From Centropus unirufus (Eukaryota; Chordata; Aves; Cuculiformes; Centropidae), in NCBI GenBank assembly GCA_013397695.1, contig VYZI01000169.1, positions 1,288,570-1,352,569 of the forward strand: a stretch of 64,000 bases of DNA, written 5' to 3'. Position numbers and translations under genes: made by a program. This document shows, piece by piece, positions 40,101 through 50,424 of this stretch. The notes beneath the pieces were generated by a model. That model did no database searches, was not told where the DNA came from, and saw nothing but the letters and a program-made list of their open reading frames with translations. Position 1 is the stretch's first letter. Each line of letters begins with the position of its first letter.

Positions 40101-40581
40101 TTTCTGACCAGGTCTGGTAGTAAACATCTCCAGGGTGTCATTTGTGCCTGATACAGGGCACAAGTAATTCGGGTACCTGGTATTTGGAATGGAAAGATGA
40201 GGGAATGGAACAGTACATTTAAAGGGTTTGAAAGAAAACCTGCTGATTGTCTGAGCACGACTGACCGTGTTGTGTTCAGCTATCTCTGTGTGGGAACGCA
40301 CCTTTCCATGAAGGAAGCAGCCTTGGCTGGGGCTGCGTCCATCCCACACTGCCTGGAGACCCTGCATCCCTTCCCCTCACCCAGGGCGATTTTGTTATTT
40401 GTATTTATTTTTGCTCTCTCCCCTGGGTGGGATTTGTCCCGAGCACTGCTCTTGCCTTCTTTCTGGGCCCTTGAGAGTGCCAGGAGCCACGGGGAAGCTG
40501 AGGGGACGTGGCGCTGGCAGGCAGGGCCCAGCGTGGGGTGGTGGGTCTCCTTCCCACCCTGTATCACAGGGGCATCCATGG

Positions 40582-41006
40582 GCCTCGGGGCGGGACGAGG
40601 AGGATTTTTGGCTCTCGGTGCGGGGCAAAGAGGGTCTCTTTGGGTCTCGGTGCGGGGTGAAGGAGCCCTTTGGGTCTCGGTGCGGGGCAAAGAGGGGCTC
40701 TTTGGGTCTCGGTGCGGGGTGAAGGAGCCCTTTGGGTCTCGGTGCGGGGCAAAGAGGGGCTCTTTGGCTCTCGGTGCGGGGTGAAGGAGCCCGTTGGCTC
40801 TCGGTGCGGGGCAAAGAGGGGCTCTTTGGCTCTCGGTGCGGGGTGAAGGAGCCCTGTGGCTCTCGGTGCGGGGCAAAGAGGGGCTCTTTGGGTCTCGGTG
40901 CGGGGTGAAGGAGATTGGTGGCTCTCGGTGCGGGGCGAGGAGGGCTCTTTGGGTCTCGGTGCGGGGTGAAGGAGCCCTTTGGCTCTCGGTGCGGGGCGAG
41001 GGGGCT
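40582..41006. repeat. GC-rich minisatellite of alternating 32- and 30-bp units
   Basis: About 13-14 units lie in tandem. Each begins [GC]TCTCGGTGCGGGG. Type A continues with a CAAAGAGGGG core and is 32 bp. Type B continues with TGAAGGAGCC and is 30 bp. A and B alternate strictly, so the higher-order period is 62 bp. Starts seen: diverged unit at 40582, then A 40612, B 40644, A 40674, B 40706, A 40736, B 40768, A 40798, B 40830, A 40860, B 40892, a 31-bp variant A 40922, B 40953 and a truncated A at 40983. Every unit carries CpGs. The array ends about 415 bases before the SMAD3 start codon and is free of stop codons in several frames, which produces long spurious ORFs. Confidence 0.95.
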
Positions 41007-41190
41007 CCTTCCCTTCCTCTCTGTGGGTTCTCAGGGCGAGCCCCGTCGCTCGGGGGAGGCGCGGGGAGGAAAGGGGGGGAGCGGAGTTCCCGGCGGGCTG
41101 CCCGCCTCCCCGCCCTCCCTTCGCGGCGTGAGTGAGCGTGTTTGGGAGGGAAGGAGGGGGTGGAAGCCGGGCCGGGGCGGCCAGCAGGCA

Positions 41191-41198
41191 ATTTGCAT
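41191..41198 (+). promoter_or_regulatory. Octamer motif ATTTGCAT in SMAD3 promoter/5' UTR
   Basis: A perfect POU-factor octamer, ATTTGCAT, lies 222 bases upstream of the SMAD3 start codon, just downstream of a GC box at 41174-41180. It is an AT-rich island inside a very GC-rich stretch, which makes it stand out. In other promoters this element binds OCT1/OCT2/OCT4-type proteins. Function here is inferred only. Confidence 0.45.
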
Positions 41199-41340
41199 GA
41201 GAGACAGACTGGGAATGAGCTGGAGTGGGCGCCTCTCCGCGCGCACAGAGAGGGGGAGGAGGAGGAGGAGGGAGCTGCTGCCGCCGGGGAGAGGCGGCGA
41301 ACTCCGGGCAAAGTTTGGTGCCGAGGTCCCGAGGAGCTGA
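41197..41340 (+). other. Possible upstream ORF in SMAD3 5' leader
   Basis: An ATG at 41197 opens a 47-codon frame that closes with TGA at 41338-41340, 79 bases before the SMAD3 start. A second in-frame ATG lies at 41215. The predicted peptide is rich in arginine, and a GAG/AGG run encodes most of it, so it is probably not a functional protein. The first ATG has a weak context (T at -3) and the second a moderate one (G at -3). If the transcript begins upstream of 41197, ribosomes would meet this frame first and it could lower SMAD3 translation. The transcription start is not known, so this is a candidate only. Confidence 0.4.
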
Positions 41341-41419
41341 GGGCAGCGGCGGGGAAGCCCCCGGGGCCGGGCTTTGTGCTTAGGGAGCGCGGGGAGAGCG
41401 CGGAGCCAGCCGAGCCAGC

Positions 41420-41625
41420 ATGTCCTCCATCCTCCCTTTCACTCCTCCCATCGTCAAGCGGCTGCTGGGCTGGAAGAAAGGGGAGCAGAACGGGCAGGAG
41501 GAGAAATGGTGCGAGAAGGCGGTGAAGAGCCTGGTGAAGAAGCTGAAGAAGACGGGGCAGCTGGACGAGCTGGAGAAGGCGATCACCACGCAGAACATCA
41601 ACACCAAGTGCATCACCATCCCCAG
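41420..41625 (+). CDS. SMAD3: SMAD3 coding exon 1 (N-terminal half of MH1 domain), partial gene
   Basis: This exon encodes the start of SMAD3, the receptor-regulated SMAD that TGF-beta and activin type I receptors phosphorylate. SMAD3 then pairs with SMAD4 and binds DNA in the nucleus. The 206 coding bases give 68 codons plus two bases of codon 69. The protein starts [10 protein letters not shown], runs through [16 protein letters not shown] and ends near CITIP. After GWKK it goes straight to GEQNGQ, so it lacks the glycine-rich insert typical of SMAD2, which is why I call SMAD3. Visible elements are the Thr8-Pro9 phosphorylation site, the basic nuclear-import run KKLKK at residues 40-44, and Cys64, the first zinc ligand of the MH1 domain. 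The start codon has A at -3 and is in the CpG island. The exon ends CAG before GTGCGA, splitting an Arg codon (AG/G), which matches my knowledge of the SMAD3 exon 1 boundary. The rest of the roughly 425-residue protein lies beyond the window. Residue 60 is Ile; I recall Val in human. Confidence 0.97.
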
Positions 41626-41975
41626 GTGCGAGGCTGCGGGGAGAGGGGGGCGGCGCGGGGGTCCGTCCTCCCTCCGGCTGGCTTGGCCATGGGGTGTCGT
41701 GGTCGTCCCCCCAACTTTCCTGGGGGTGCCTCGGCTCCCCCCGGGGACTCGGCGGGCTCGGCCGGGGCTGGGAGTTCGCTGCGGGGCGGTGTTTGTCCTT
41801 GCCGGCGTGCCCCGACCCGGCTGTGCGTGTAGCTTAAAAATAAACAAAAAGAGGAAAAAAAAAACACCAACAAATCAGTGGCAGAAGGGGGTTACAGTCT
41901 CGGAACGAGGAGGGAAGAAATCCAGGGTGGGAATGGAGGGGAGAAAATGTCTCCAGGGAAGATTAAAAAAGGAGG

Positions 41976-41993
41976 AAAAAAAAAAAAAAAAAA
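41976..41993 (+). repeat. Poly-A tract (18 A) near start of intron 1
   Basis: Eighteen consecutive A in a purine-rich stretch about 350 bases downstream of the exon 1 donor. It lies within the in-frame read-through extension of exon 1. Confidence 0.9.
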
Positions 41994-42377
41994 GTTGGAA
42001 GCGCTCTGGAGTGCATTGAGGATCCTCGCATTGCCGAAAGTTTCAGCGTGTTCTCCAGTGCTGCTGCATTAAAGTTTTCTCTTGATTAATGTTCCAGGAA
42101 AATGGGTTTGTTTGGGTTACGTGGGTTCTTCCATGCTAGCTAGGCAGATAGGGCTCCGAACGGGGGATTTAGAGCCCTGCTCCGCCTGCGTTTCCAAATT
42201 GCTTTTTAAATCGGGAATGCAAACGGCAGGGCTGAAGGGGACGGTTTGGAGTGCAGGAAAAGCATGGAACGGTGAACAGAACTGTTTTCCCCGCGTTTTT
42301 TGAATTAACATAGGTTTTATTTTTATCATCCTTCATTCTTAGATCAACCCATGAGCCCATTACAGATGATACTGGGC

Positions 42378-42462
42378 ATATGTACACAAGTAACCCATCT
42401 AAGAAAAATTATCCAAAGGCCATGTGTATAAGTAATCCATCTAAGAAAAATATTATGAGTAA
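42378..42462. repeat. Diverged 42-bp tandem duplication in SMAD3 intron 1
   Basis: The core GTAA[CT]CCATCTAAGAAAAAT appears twice, 42 bases apart, preceded in each case by a CAT-TGTA-type stretch. The copies differ at several sites. Confidence 0.7.
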
Positions 42463-45400
42463 CTTTCAAATAGCTGGCCACAAGCAGCGTTTTCTTGCTT
42501 GAGATCTGTTGATTTCTGCGAGCTCAGCCAGATGACTGCTGGTTCTGTTCCCGATTGTTGTTTGAGGGTAATTTTTTTTTTTTTTTTTCTAACAAAGGCC
42601 AAAGTTCATCCCAAATATTTGAATGCTGCATAATTGTATGCTTCTGCGTGAGAAGATATCTGTGTGTGTGTATTCATGCTTCTCTCTCGCGCAAACAAAT
42701 GTATGCTTTCTTGGTTGTCAGAATGATTTAATATGCAGTAGCTAATACAAAGCAGCATCTGTTGCATGAAAAAGTGAAGCAAGTAGCTTAGAAATGTGGG
42801 CATTTGGAACTCTTAAATTTTTTTCCATCTACCCTAGTGGTTTCTTTATAAAGGAAAAATAAAGTCCTTCACTTTTTCGTGGCTAAGATTTTGGCCAGCA
42901 ATGCAGATAAACCTCTCAGCCTTTGTTAGAGTTGCTCTGGCTTCTCCTAGTTGAAGCAGAAATCAAAACCTGTAGAGCCACCTGATACAAATGCCTCAAA
43001 CCCTTTATTTTCAAATTCTGGGTGAGCAGTGTGCTTTCCACATAGATAATACCCTGTTTAAACCGCTTGCCTGAAACACTTACCATTTCAAAAGAAGAGA
43101 ATGACTTGAGCAGCCCTGCTGATGTGACCCGGGTATTGTGTCTAGCTGAGGCTGGCCAGTTAGGGAGCAGAGCGTGAAGCCTCTTGGTGCTTCTTTTACT
43201 GAGTATCAAGGTGGTTTAGATAAGGGAGAAAGGTTTTGATATTTTATAAAGGCAGCAAAGAGAAGGGTGGAGTACAATGCTTTAATTTAGAGGGATAATT
43301 TTAAAGCTTGCAAATAAGTAACAACACAAGCAGATGTCACAAGTCATAAATATTATCACCTCCAGAGACTGTCCTGGCTGTTCCTACTGTGCCAGAGTGA
43401 ATGTTTCTCCCAGACCTTGCTCTGCTAAAGGAAATCTGCGCAGAAATTAAAACATTTTGTGTTCACTTATGACACAGAGCCTGGATCCTGCAGATCTTAA
43501 ACCTTGGTATGGGGGTGGCGTCAGCATATTTGATGTTATCTCCTTACACATCAGCACTAATTTCTAAACACAACACTTCATGTGTACTTTTATTATTGTT
43601 TAGTGTGTCTTGCAGAGCTCCACATGAGGGTAGTTAGATTGGTCCGTGCTGGGCCCTCTGCTTTATCATACTGAGAGCTTAATATCCATGTGTCAGAGAT
43701 AGAGGAGTGGTGGGGCGATGTGAAACAGCTTGTCTAGAAGTCAGTGGCAGATCTGGAACTATGACCAGGCCTTGTGACTTTAAGGGCCGTGTCTTCTCTG
43801 AACTGTGGGACTGTGCTTTTTGTTTGAATGAATCTGGTAATCTGATTACCGTGTCATTTGAGATTAGCATTTGCAAGACAATTCTAGTGTGGTTTCAGTT
43901 TGGTGATTTTCTTTTTAAATAAGTCTACCTATATCTTTTTACTGTTTAGTCAGATAAGTATATCGGAGGAAAAAACTATCATTAAGGCTTAGATCATATT
44001 GTGCATTGTCCGTAATGCATCAGGAGACTGAATTACAGTGGAGCTATGCCAGTGATGACTGTGGCCCAGCAGGGGTAGGGTAAGTCCAAAATTAGCTGTT
44101 GTATCCATGACACGAAGCAAGTTTCATATGTAAAGGTGCTCGAGCTTTGCAAAAACATGGCTCAGGGGAATCGGGGCTACACAGCAAATTCCTGTAGTGA
44201 TCAGGTGGGATGGGTTTAAGAAAGAACAAGAGCCAAATAATTTTGTAGGGCTAGGGAATTAGAATTCCCCATTTATTCCTGCTGTATTTTGTATCTGCTT
44301 GGGACTGGAGATACACATACTACACTTTGTCTCCTGGTGGGCTTGTTAAACAACCAATAGTTTATTTGTGTGTTTGTTTAGCATGTTTTACTTCCCCATG
44401 AGACAGGCACCTCAGATCCCAGGTTTTCTGTTGGAAAGGAGCTAAAAAGGCTGGAGACCTCCAAGGATTTCAGTGTAATGTTCTGCTGGCAGTAGTTTTC
44501 CTTCTTGTTTTTTTTCTGCTGAAGCAGGAAGTAATTACTACCTGAAACACTTACCAGGCTCAGACCATCTGATTGCTGCTCCCGTTGTGGTTATGGGTGC
44601 TTGGGTGCTCGACTGAGTGGCTGGTTTAGAGGAGCCACCCTCCTCGCCTGGTGCACTGCTGCCAAAGCCCATCCTCCTCCAGAAAGGAGCTGCCTTTAAA
44701 CCTCTGTGACTGCGCGGGTGGGCTTTGGTGTCAGGAGCTGCCCTAGTGAGGGGCAGCAGGCTGGGTCTGAATGCATTTTTCTTGATGTATTGGGTGGTAA
44801 AGGCATACGTTATTTTGCCATTAAAATATGTCCTTTGTAGTAGTTGCATGGATGGGCATTTTGACCCCTTTTCAGGATGAGCATTTTTACAGCCACGTGC
44901 AGCCTCTCTGTTTTGCTCTGGGACCAAGCTCAGGGTTGCTGGAGCTGCTATGAGAATTTTTGAAGTCTCTCTGCTTCAGAGGTGAAAGAGTACAGTAAGT
45001 GTGGAATCTGATGGCCGCAAAGTCTGCGGCTGACATTACCACATACCCCACGGACTCCATCCCTGGGAGAAGAGCAGTGAGCTTCTAATCCTGTTCCGAG
45101 GAGGGGCCGTACTGTGCACTTGACAAACCACCAGCACCTAAATCTGGAAATAAAGTGGGTTAGGCTGCACCAAGATGGGCATTTAACTCTTAACCTAGAG
45201 AGGGGTCTGAACTGCAGGAGGCACAAACACGTGATGAGCACTTAGTAATTTCTAAAAGCTGTACAGTATGTATAGTCCTGCTGATATGAGGCGAGATTGT
45301 AAATGCTTTATTTCAAGAGCTTTAGTGGTACTAAAGTAGCAAGACACAACTTTCATGACATTTCGTAATATATTTGCATATGCATATTTTTCTTTTGAAC

Positions 45401-46659
45401 CTGTTACTGAAGTAATTGTTTTTTGTATCACCAGTGGTTTTAGGGGAGCCAGGATTCTTGCACATAAGGGACACCTTCTTTTAAGTGGTGTTTTTTTTAA
45501 TTTGGAAAATAGTTTTGTAGAGAGGTGGGTGTTACTCCTTGTGAAACTTATCTGATAAGGATAGGCTGTACTGACTGAAATGGAAACCTGGCACATTTGC
45601 TTTCTAAAAGCAGCAGAACAAGGTGTTCCTTAAACGATTTCCATTTTGGTGGGTAAAACCCAGATGCAAGTGATTTTTAGGAACATCTTGAGTATGAGCA
45701 TACATTCTGTTTTGTTGGTAGTTGACCACACAATGTTTTAAGACTTGACAATGTTCTTAGGATTGCCCTGATACCAGGAAAATACAAAACTTGTAACTAC
45801 AGTGAGTGGCAGAGGCTGTCTGCAAGGCTGTGAGGTATGTTCTTTGGAGACGGGCGCCCACCTGGCTTCAGTAATCAGGAAAGGGCCAGTCAGTTTGGTG
45901 TGTGCATGCACAAATGTGTATATTTTTTTAATACCAGTTCTAAATCACCTTGATTTGGGTTTGGCCTGTCCCTCTGGTCAGGAGCTTTAATATTGCAGAA
46001 ACTTGTTTTAAGAGTGATGAGATGGTGTAATTTTCCTGCTACAAAAGTGTGTGTCCTAACCTGGGCACTGACCTAGCTTCACGGGCAGCTTTTACAGCCC
46101 TGTTCCAACCTCTGTGCTGCTGGCAGTGCCCCCAGGAGCCGGCTCGCCAGCGGTGGTGAGGCTGCAGGGCACGCACTGCTCCCCCAGGCTGCTGTGACTT
46201 TCCTGTGACTGCAGATCAAGCCTCCAGGTGAAAATGCGTTAATAAGTAGGCACAGGCCTTTCTTCAGGTGTGCTTTGCCCTGCTTGTCCGACAGCACCTT
46301 TCTCATTTCCTCCTTGTCACCTCCCCAGGGGTCAAACCCCTTCTCCAGGCGGAGGTTTCTGCCCCTCCACTTCTTCTCCTGCCCTTGCATCAGAGTTATT
46401 GCCTCTGGTATCAGCCTGGATGACAGTGCTTGCAGTTGGCCTCTAGCCCACACTGGTTTTGAAAATAAACCAAAAGGCTCCTGTTAAGCTGAAGTGGCAA
46501 TGTTAATACAACCGGTCAGGGAAACTCTCTGTGTTTGGTTCTGTTGGCAGAGCCAAAATAGCTGAGGAGAGAAAGCATTGTCCAGGGTCGCAGCCCCTTC
46601 CCACCAAGCAGCTGGTGGAACAGCAGGTCAGACACAGCCCTTAGTAAGGTCTCTTAAAT

Positions 46660-47520
46660 CCATAACCTCTCTGTCAGCAGCCAATACAATTAAAGTCCTT
46701 TTGTCAATGAATTTATATATTGTCTTCCCCTGAGGTGTGCCGACTAACTAACATTTTGTGTGGTGAACTCCTCTTGACTTGAAAGACAGCACAGCAGTGC
46801 TTATATAGAAGCTGCGACTTCCAGGCCACCCAGCGCTGCCTTTGCTTTCTTACTAATAAAATATAATCTAAAAATCCAAACTTGGACTCTGCCTATAACA
46901 ATAGGCTAAGGGGAAAGCATGTATTTTGCTATTTGTTGAGATATTTTCATATATTAACATCTCTGCCTTTTTTTCTTCACCCCTTTCTCAAGAGCCTAAA
47001 ATATTTAAATAACTTCTGAAGGGACTCAGAAGATTCTCATTAAATTGTGTAGTAAGTGTTGAATCTTTGCGAAATAAAATGTTTAAAATGGTTGCTTAAT
47101 TTTTATAGTATTAGGAAAAGACCCTGAACATTGCAGTCATTTAAATATAATGAGAAATAAATGCAAAAAATTGATGAAATCCAGAAATGCACACTGTATG
47201 GGATTATCACATCAGGGATCCAATTAAAATGAGCTCTTCTAATAAATATTGGTTTAATAATATAAACTTGTGATCACTATATTATTGCAACAAAAATAAA
47301 ATTAACGAGATTTAATGGACTGAGCAGCCATTAATTTTCACTTGTTAATTTATTAGGAGCTTTTAATGCTGCTAGATGCACAATAATGCCATTATCCTGC
47401 ATGAACTACTTTTTGAAATAAATAGGGCCAAACGGTGCTTGAATTAAATGGAAATCAGATTTTATTCCCAAATTATCTTCTTCTGTTTTTAATTTTTTTA
47501 TTATTATTTTTTCCTGACTT
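46660..47520. promoter_or_regulatory. SMAD3: Long AT-rich, repeat-free block in intron 1; candidate enhancer cluster
   Basis: About 850 bases of AT-rich but complex sequence, with dense homeodomain-type cores (GGTTTAATAATATAAAC, GCAGCCATTAATTTTCAC, TTGTTAATTTATTAGG, GAATTAAATGG) and no CR1 or microsatellite. It lies about 5-6 kb downstream of exon 1. SMAD3 intron 1 enhancers are known in mammals. Homology to them was not tested. Confidence 0.4.
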
Positions 47521-48079
47521 TCATCTATTGAGTGCAATTAAATTTTCAGGGATGGGATGCAGCAGTCTCTTCCAGTAAGGCTTATGAATAGTCCTAATTA
47601 ACTCTTGTCCTTGTCTGCCTTGATGTGCTGGGTAAAAAGCTTTTTCCAGTCCAAAGCTGATCGGCAGTGAAGAGAGCAGGCAGGAGCGAGGGGAATAAAG
47701 ACCGGCCAGAGGTTCTTGTCCAGACACTCTGGTTCTAGGAGGATGACTCCAACAAGCCTAGCAAATGTTTGCTAATTGCATTTTGCTTCATGTGACCTGA
47801 GTCCAAACATAAAGACCAGGAAGTTGTTAATAACTGGTGGCAGGGCTTACTGTGTAACCGAAGATACAATAATATGGCAATTGTTGCAGTCGAGATGCTT
47901 TTAAAGATGTTTTGAAGCATTTTAGACCTGAGTCTTTAGGCAAGCAGGGAAGTTTGATTGCTGCTGGTACTGAGCTCCCTCTTTCTGTGTTAAGGGTTTG
48001 GTCCTTCAGGAGTGTAGGTCACAAATAGGAGCAGGATAAATGTCTTGTGACAAATGTCTTGTGATAAATGCCTTGAGCC

Positions 48080-48135
48080 CTATTTTTTTCTTATATATTT
48101 TTATATATATATATTTCTCTATATTTTTTTCTTAT
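48080..48135. repeat. AT-rich low-complexity tract
   Basis: T-runs mixed with TATATATATA-type sequence lie just after three copies of a 13-bp AAATGTCTTGTGA-like unit at about 48036-48075. Confidence 0.75.
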
Positions 48136-50300
48136 AATCAGAAGAGTCCAGACATGTAAGAACTAAACACCCTGCATTTTGGAGGGTCGCCCAGGAATTG
48201 TGAGCTCCAGAATAGGAAATGTTTGTCAGCGAAGAAGCCTGTTAAACCCGAGCTGCTGTAGGTACAGCATTCCAGGTGTCTGAATTTGCTCACTTAGTGA
48301 CAAGGTAGGTTTCTCCAGCCTGTGTGGCTGTGTGTGGTGCAGGCAGGCTTTAGGCTATTCCAAGTGACTAGGTAGGAAATCTGTGGGATTGCGTGCCTCA
48401 GCTGTTGCTCCAAGTCTTGAACCATCGTGCCTTTCTCCACTGTGGAGAATCTCCACGTGGACCGGCTTTGCTCAGCATGAGCGGTGACTGCTGAGACTGG
48501 TTAATGTGGAGCAGCAGTTGTGGCTGCGTAGGAGCAGCCCTGGGGAAAGGAGTCAGGGAAACGCAGGGGGAAAATGATAGTTATTCCTTGTGCGTTTGTT
48601 TCTTTGACCTGCTTCTGTTCAGATTTGTGCTATCCCATGAGGATTTGATGGCTTTTTTTAAGAATCAGATCTGCAGTTTATGTGGAAGACATGATGAAAT
48701 TATTACTCTGGTTGGTGAACCTCATGAAAGGGTGTGCTTAACAGTCCAGTAAAACGTACCTGTTCGAAACGCAACCCGTGTAAGCCTAGGAAAGGGGAGA
48801 GGGTGATCTTGATAACTTCTGTTGCTAGGAATTCCTTTACAGTTCACTTGCTCTTCAGTGCTGAGGTTATGAGGGTAAAAAAAGTTGCACATTTCGGGGA
48901 GTCGTGGGGCTGGGGTCTGTGTTCCTGCCTTGTCCTTGGGCACCTGCACGCTCGCTGCAGAGAGGCCCCGTGCCTGACCCTGTGAACTGGAGCATCTGCT
49001 TTCCAATCTCCAGAGGAATGTGCGTCCGTTTACAGAAGGTGAGATCTGGGAATCTTGGAGAGATAACTAAAGGGGGCACGGTGTCAGGAGAGTCTGTCTG
49101 CCTGGGGCTCTTTGTTCCTCCAGGCTTTGGGGTCCTTGGGAAGGAGAGTATCACGGACGAGGTATTAGGTGAATCATCTTTTGCTTACTTCATAATTTGT
49201 AGTTATCTAATCTGAAAATGGCATTAAACTTTTGCTTACAAATTGTGTCACAGGAAAGATCGGAGGTCTTTGAACTGGTGACGTTTGTTAAGCACAACAC
49301 AATCTTCTGAAAAAGGGAAGTTGAAACAGAAATTTCCTCCTTTGTGGTGAAGTTGCAGCCAGCAGTGGTTCAGGGATGGGTGCTGGTACTGACTCTCCTT
49401 TTTCAGTGTAAGAGGAGAAAGCATTCATCCTTCCCGTTCTATTTGATGGAACGTGAAAAGAGAAATTCCCTTACTCATTGCAGATGTAGGAGAGTTTAAG
49501 TTCACAAAAATATTGGGCTGAGTAGAAGACATCTGTGGAACACGAGAATGCATCTCTGGTTTTGTGCTGGATGTACAACTGCTTTTGCTTTATCTGCTTA
49601 ACGGCCAGGGAACACTTTTTTCCCTCATTTCCTTTCCTTCCATAACTACATTTTAAGTGTAACTGTGTGTTGCTGTGTGGGAACACCTAGCTACAAGCAC
49701 CTTTAATGTTGTTTTACTCAGAAAGGCCAGATGTGGTTTTATTCACAGAGATACAAAGTCTGTGATTTCCATACATGTGGAACTGTCCTTTTTTCATATT
49801 ATTTGTTGAACTAATTGTTGTTCCCCGTGAGTCTAATGCGCAGCCTCTTTGTAGCACAAGTGTAACAGCACCTGAAAAATTGTATCAGTGTTTTAAAAGC
49901 GCTCTTTGCCTAACAGGAAGGTTAATAGACTGCTGGAGTCTGAGTCCTTTCCCACTCTTTTGCATTTGGGTAATTACAGGGATTCCAGTAAATCTACTTC
50001 TGATTTACATGCAAGTGAAAGGAGAGTCAGGCCAGCACAATAAAGCGGAGAACTGAAAATGAAGGGTAGAGGTGTTTGTATGTTAATTAATGATCCGTTT
50101 TCTCAATTAAAGTCAGGGCTTTGGGGTCTCCTGCAGGTTCTTCTGTGCAGAGCTTGTAGCTTGCCCAGCAGAGACTGCGAGACCCGAGAGCTCCAGTCTC
50201 ACAAAGGTTGGACTTGTCAGCCCAGGGCTGGAGATCTGGCAGGAAGCCAGGCAGGACTTAGCTGGAAGTTTGTTAAAAAATGATGCTTCTCTGCAAGACA

Positions 50301-50424
50301 TTTCATTTTTGGAGGAGTTCTTGCTCATGTTTCGTTGAGCTTTTACTGGTGGGCACTAGTAAAATTTCATTTTTGGAGGAGTTCTTGCTCATGTTTCATC
50401 GAGCTTTTACTGGTGGGCACTAGT
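50301..50424. repeat. Perfectly abutting 64-bp tandem duplication in SMAD3 intron 1
   Basis: TTTCATTTTTGGAGGAGTTC begins at 50301 and again at 50365. Both copies run through TTTTACTGGTGGGCACTAGT. There are two mismatches between the copies (CGTTGAGC versus CATCGAGC) plus the AAAA junction, so the event looks recent. Confidence 0.93.

Larger units (their letters stand above)
28825..40480. other. Intergenic upstream of SMAD3, no gene or CR1 recognised
   Basis: About 11.6 kb free of recognisable CR1, unlike the first 29 kb. It is mostly AT-rich and unique, with short low-complexity tracts (T-run near 33650, ATT repeats near 36520) and a 22-bp near-tandem TTTTTAAATAAAGATCA motif at about 38890-38930. 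Open frames stay short until the CpG island. Confidence 0.65.
40480..41840. promoter_or_regulatory. SMAD3: CpG island with SMAD3 promoter and 5' UTR
   Basis: GC content and CpG density rise sharply near 40,480 and fall back after about 41,840, in contrast to the AT-rich sequence on both sides. The island covers a GC-rich minisatellite, the presumed promoter, coding exon 1 and the start of intron 1. Canonical GC boxes are visible, for example GGGGCGG at 41174-41180 and CCGCCC at 41110-41115. No TATA box was seen at a convincing place. This fits a dispersed, Sp1-type, TATA-less CpG-island promoter as known for SMAD genes. The exact transcription start cannot be read from the sequence; it is probably within the 500 bases before the start codon at 41420. 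Confidence 0.88.

Noticed and set aside
41126..41136. GTGAGTGAGCG as a possible splice donor of an upstream non-coding exon
   Set aside because: The preceding bases (GGC) are a poor exon end and no matching acceptor was identified. A transcript would be needed.
41205..41209. CAGAC as a SMAD-binding element suggesting autoregulation
   Set aside because: A 5-mer occurs too often by chance, and no paired or palindromic site is present nearby.
40280..41311. 343-codon minus-strand open frame, the longest in the window
   Set aside because: It is a translation of the GC-rich minisatellite (repeating PRTE/APHR peptides) and the CpG island. The repeat lacks stop codons, and there is no domain or start context supporting a gene.
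41420..41625. SMAD2 as the identity of the exon
   Set aside because: SMAD2 has a glycine-rich insert between GWKK and EQNGQ and a different sequence after TTQN; neither is present here.
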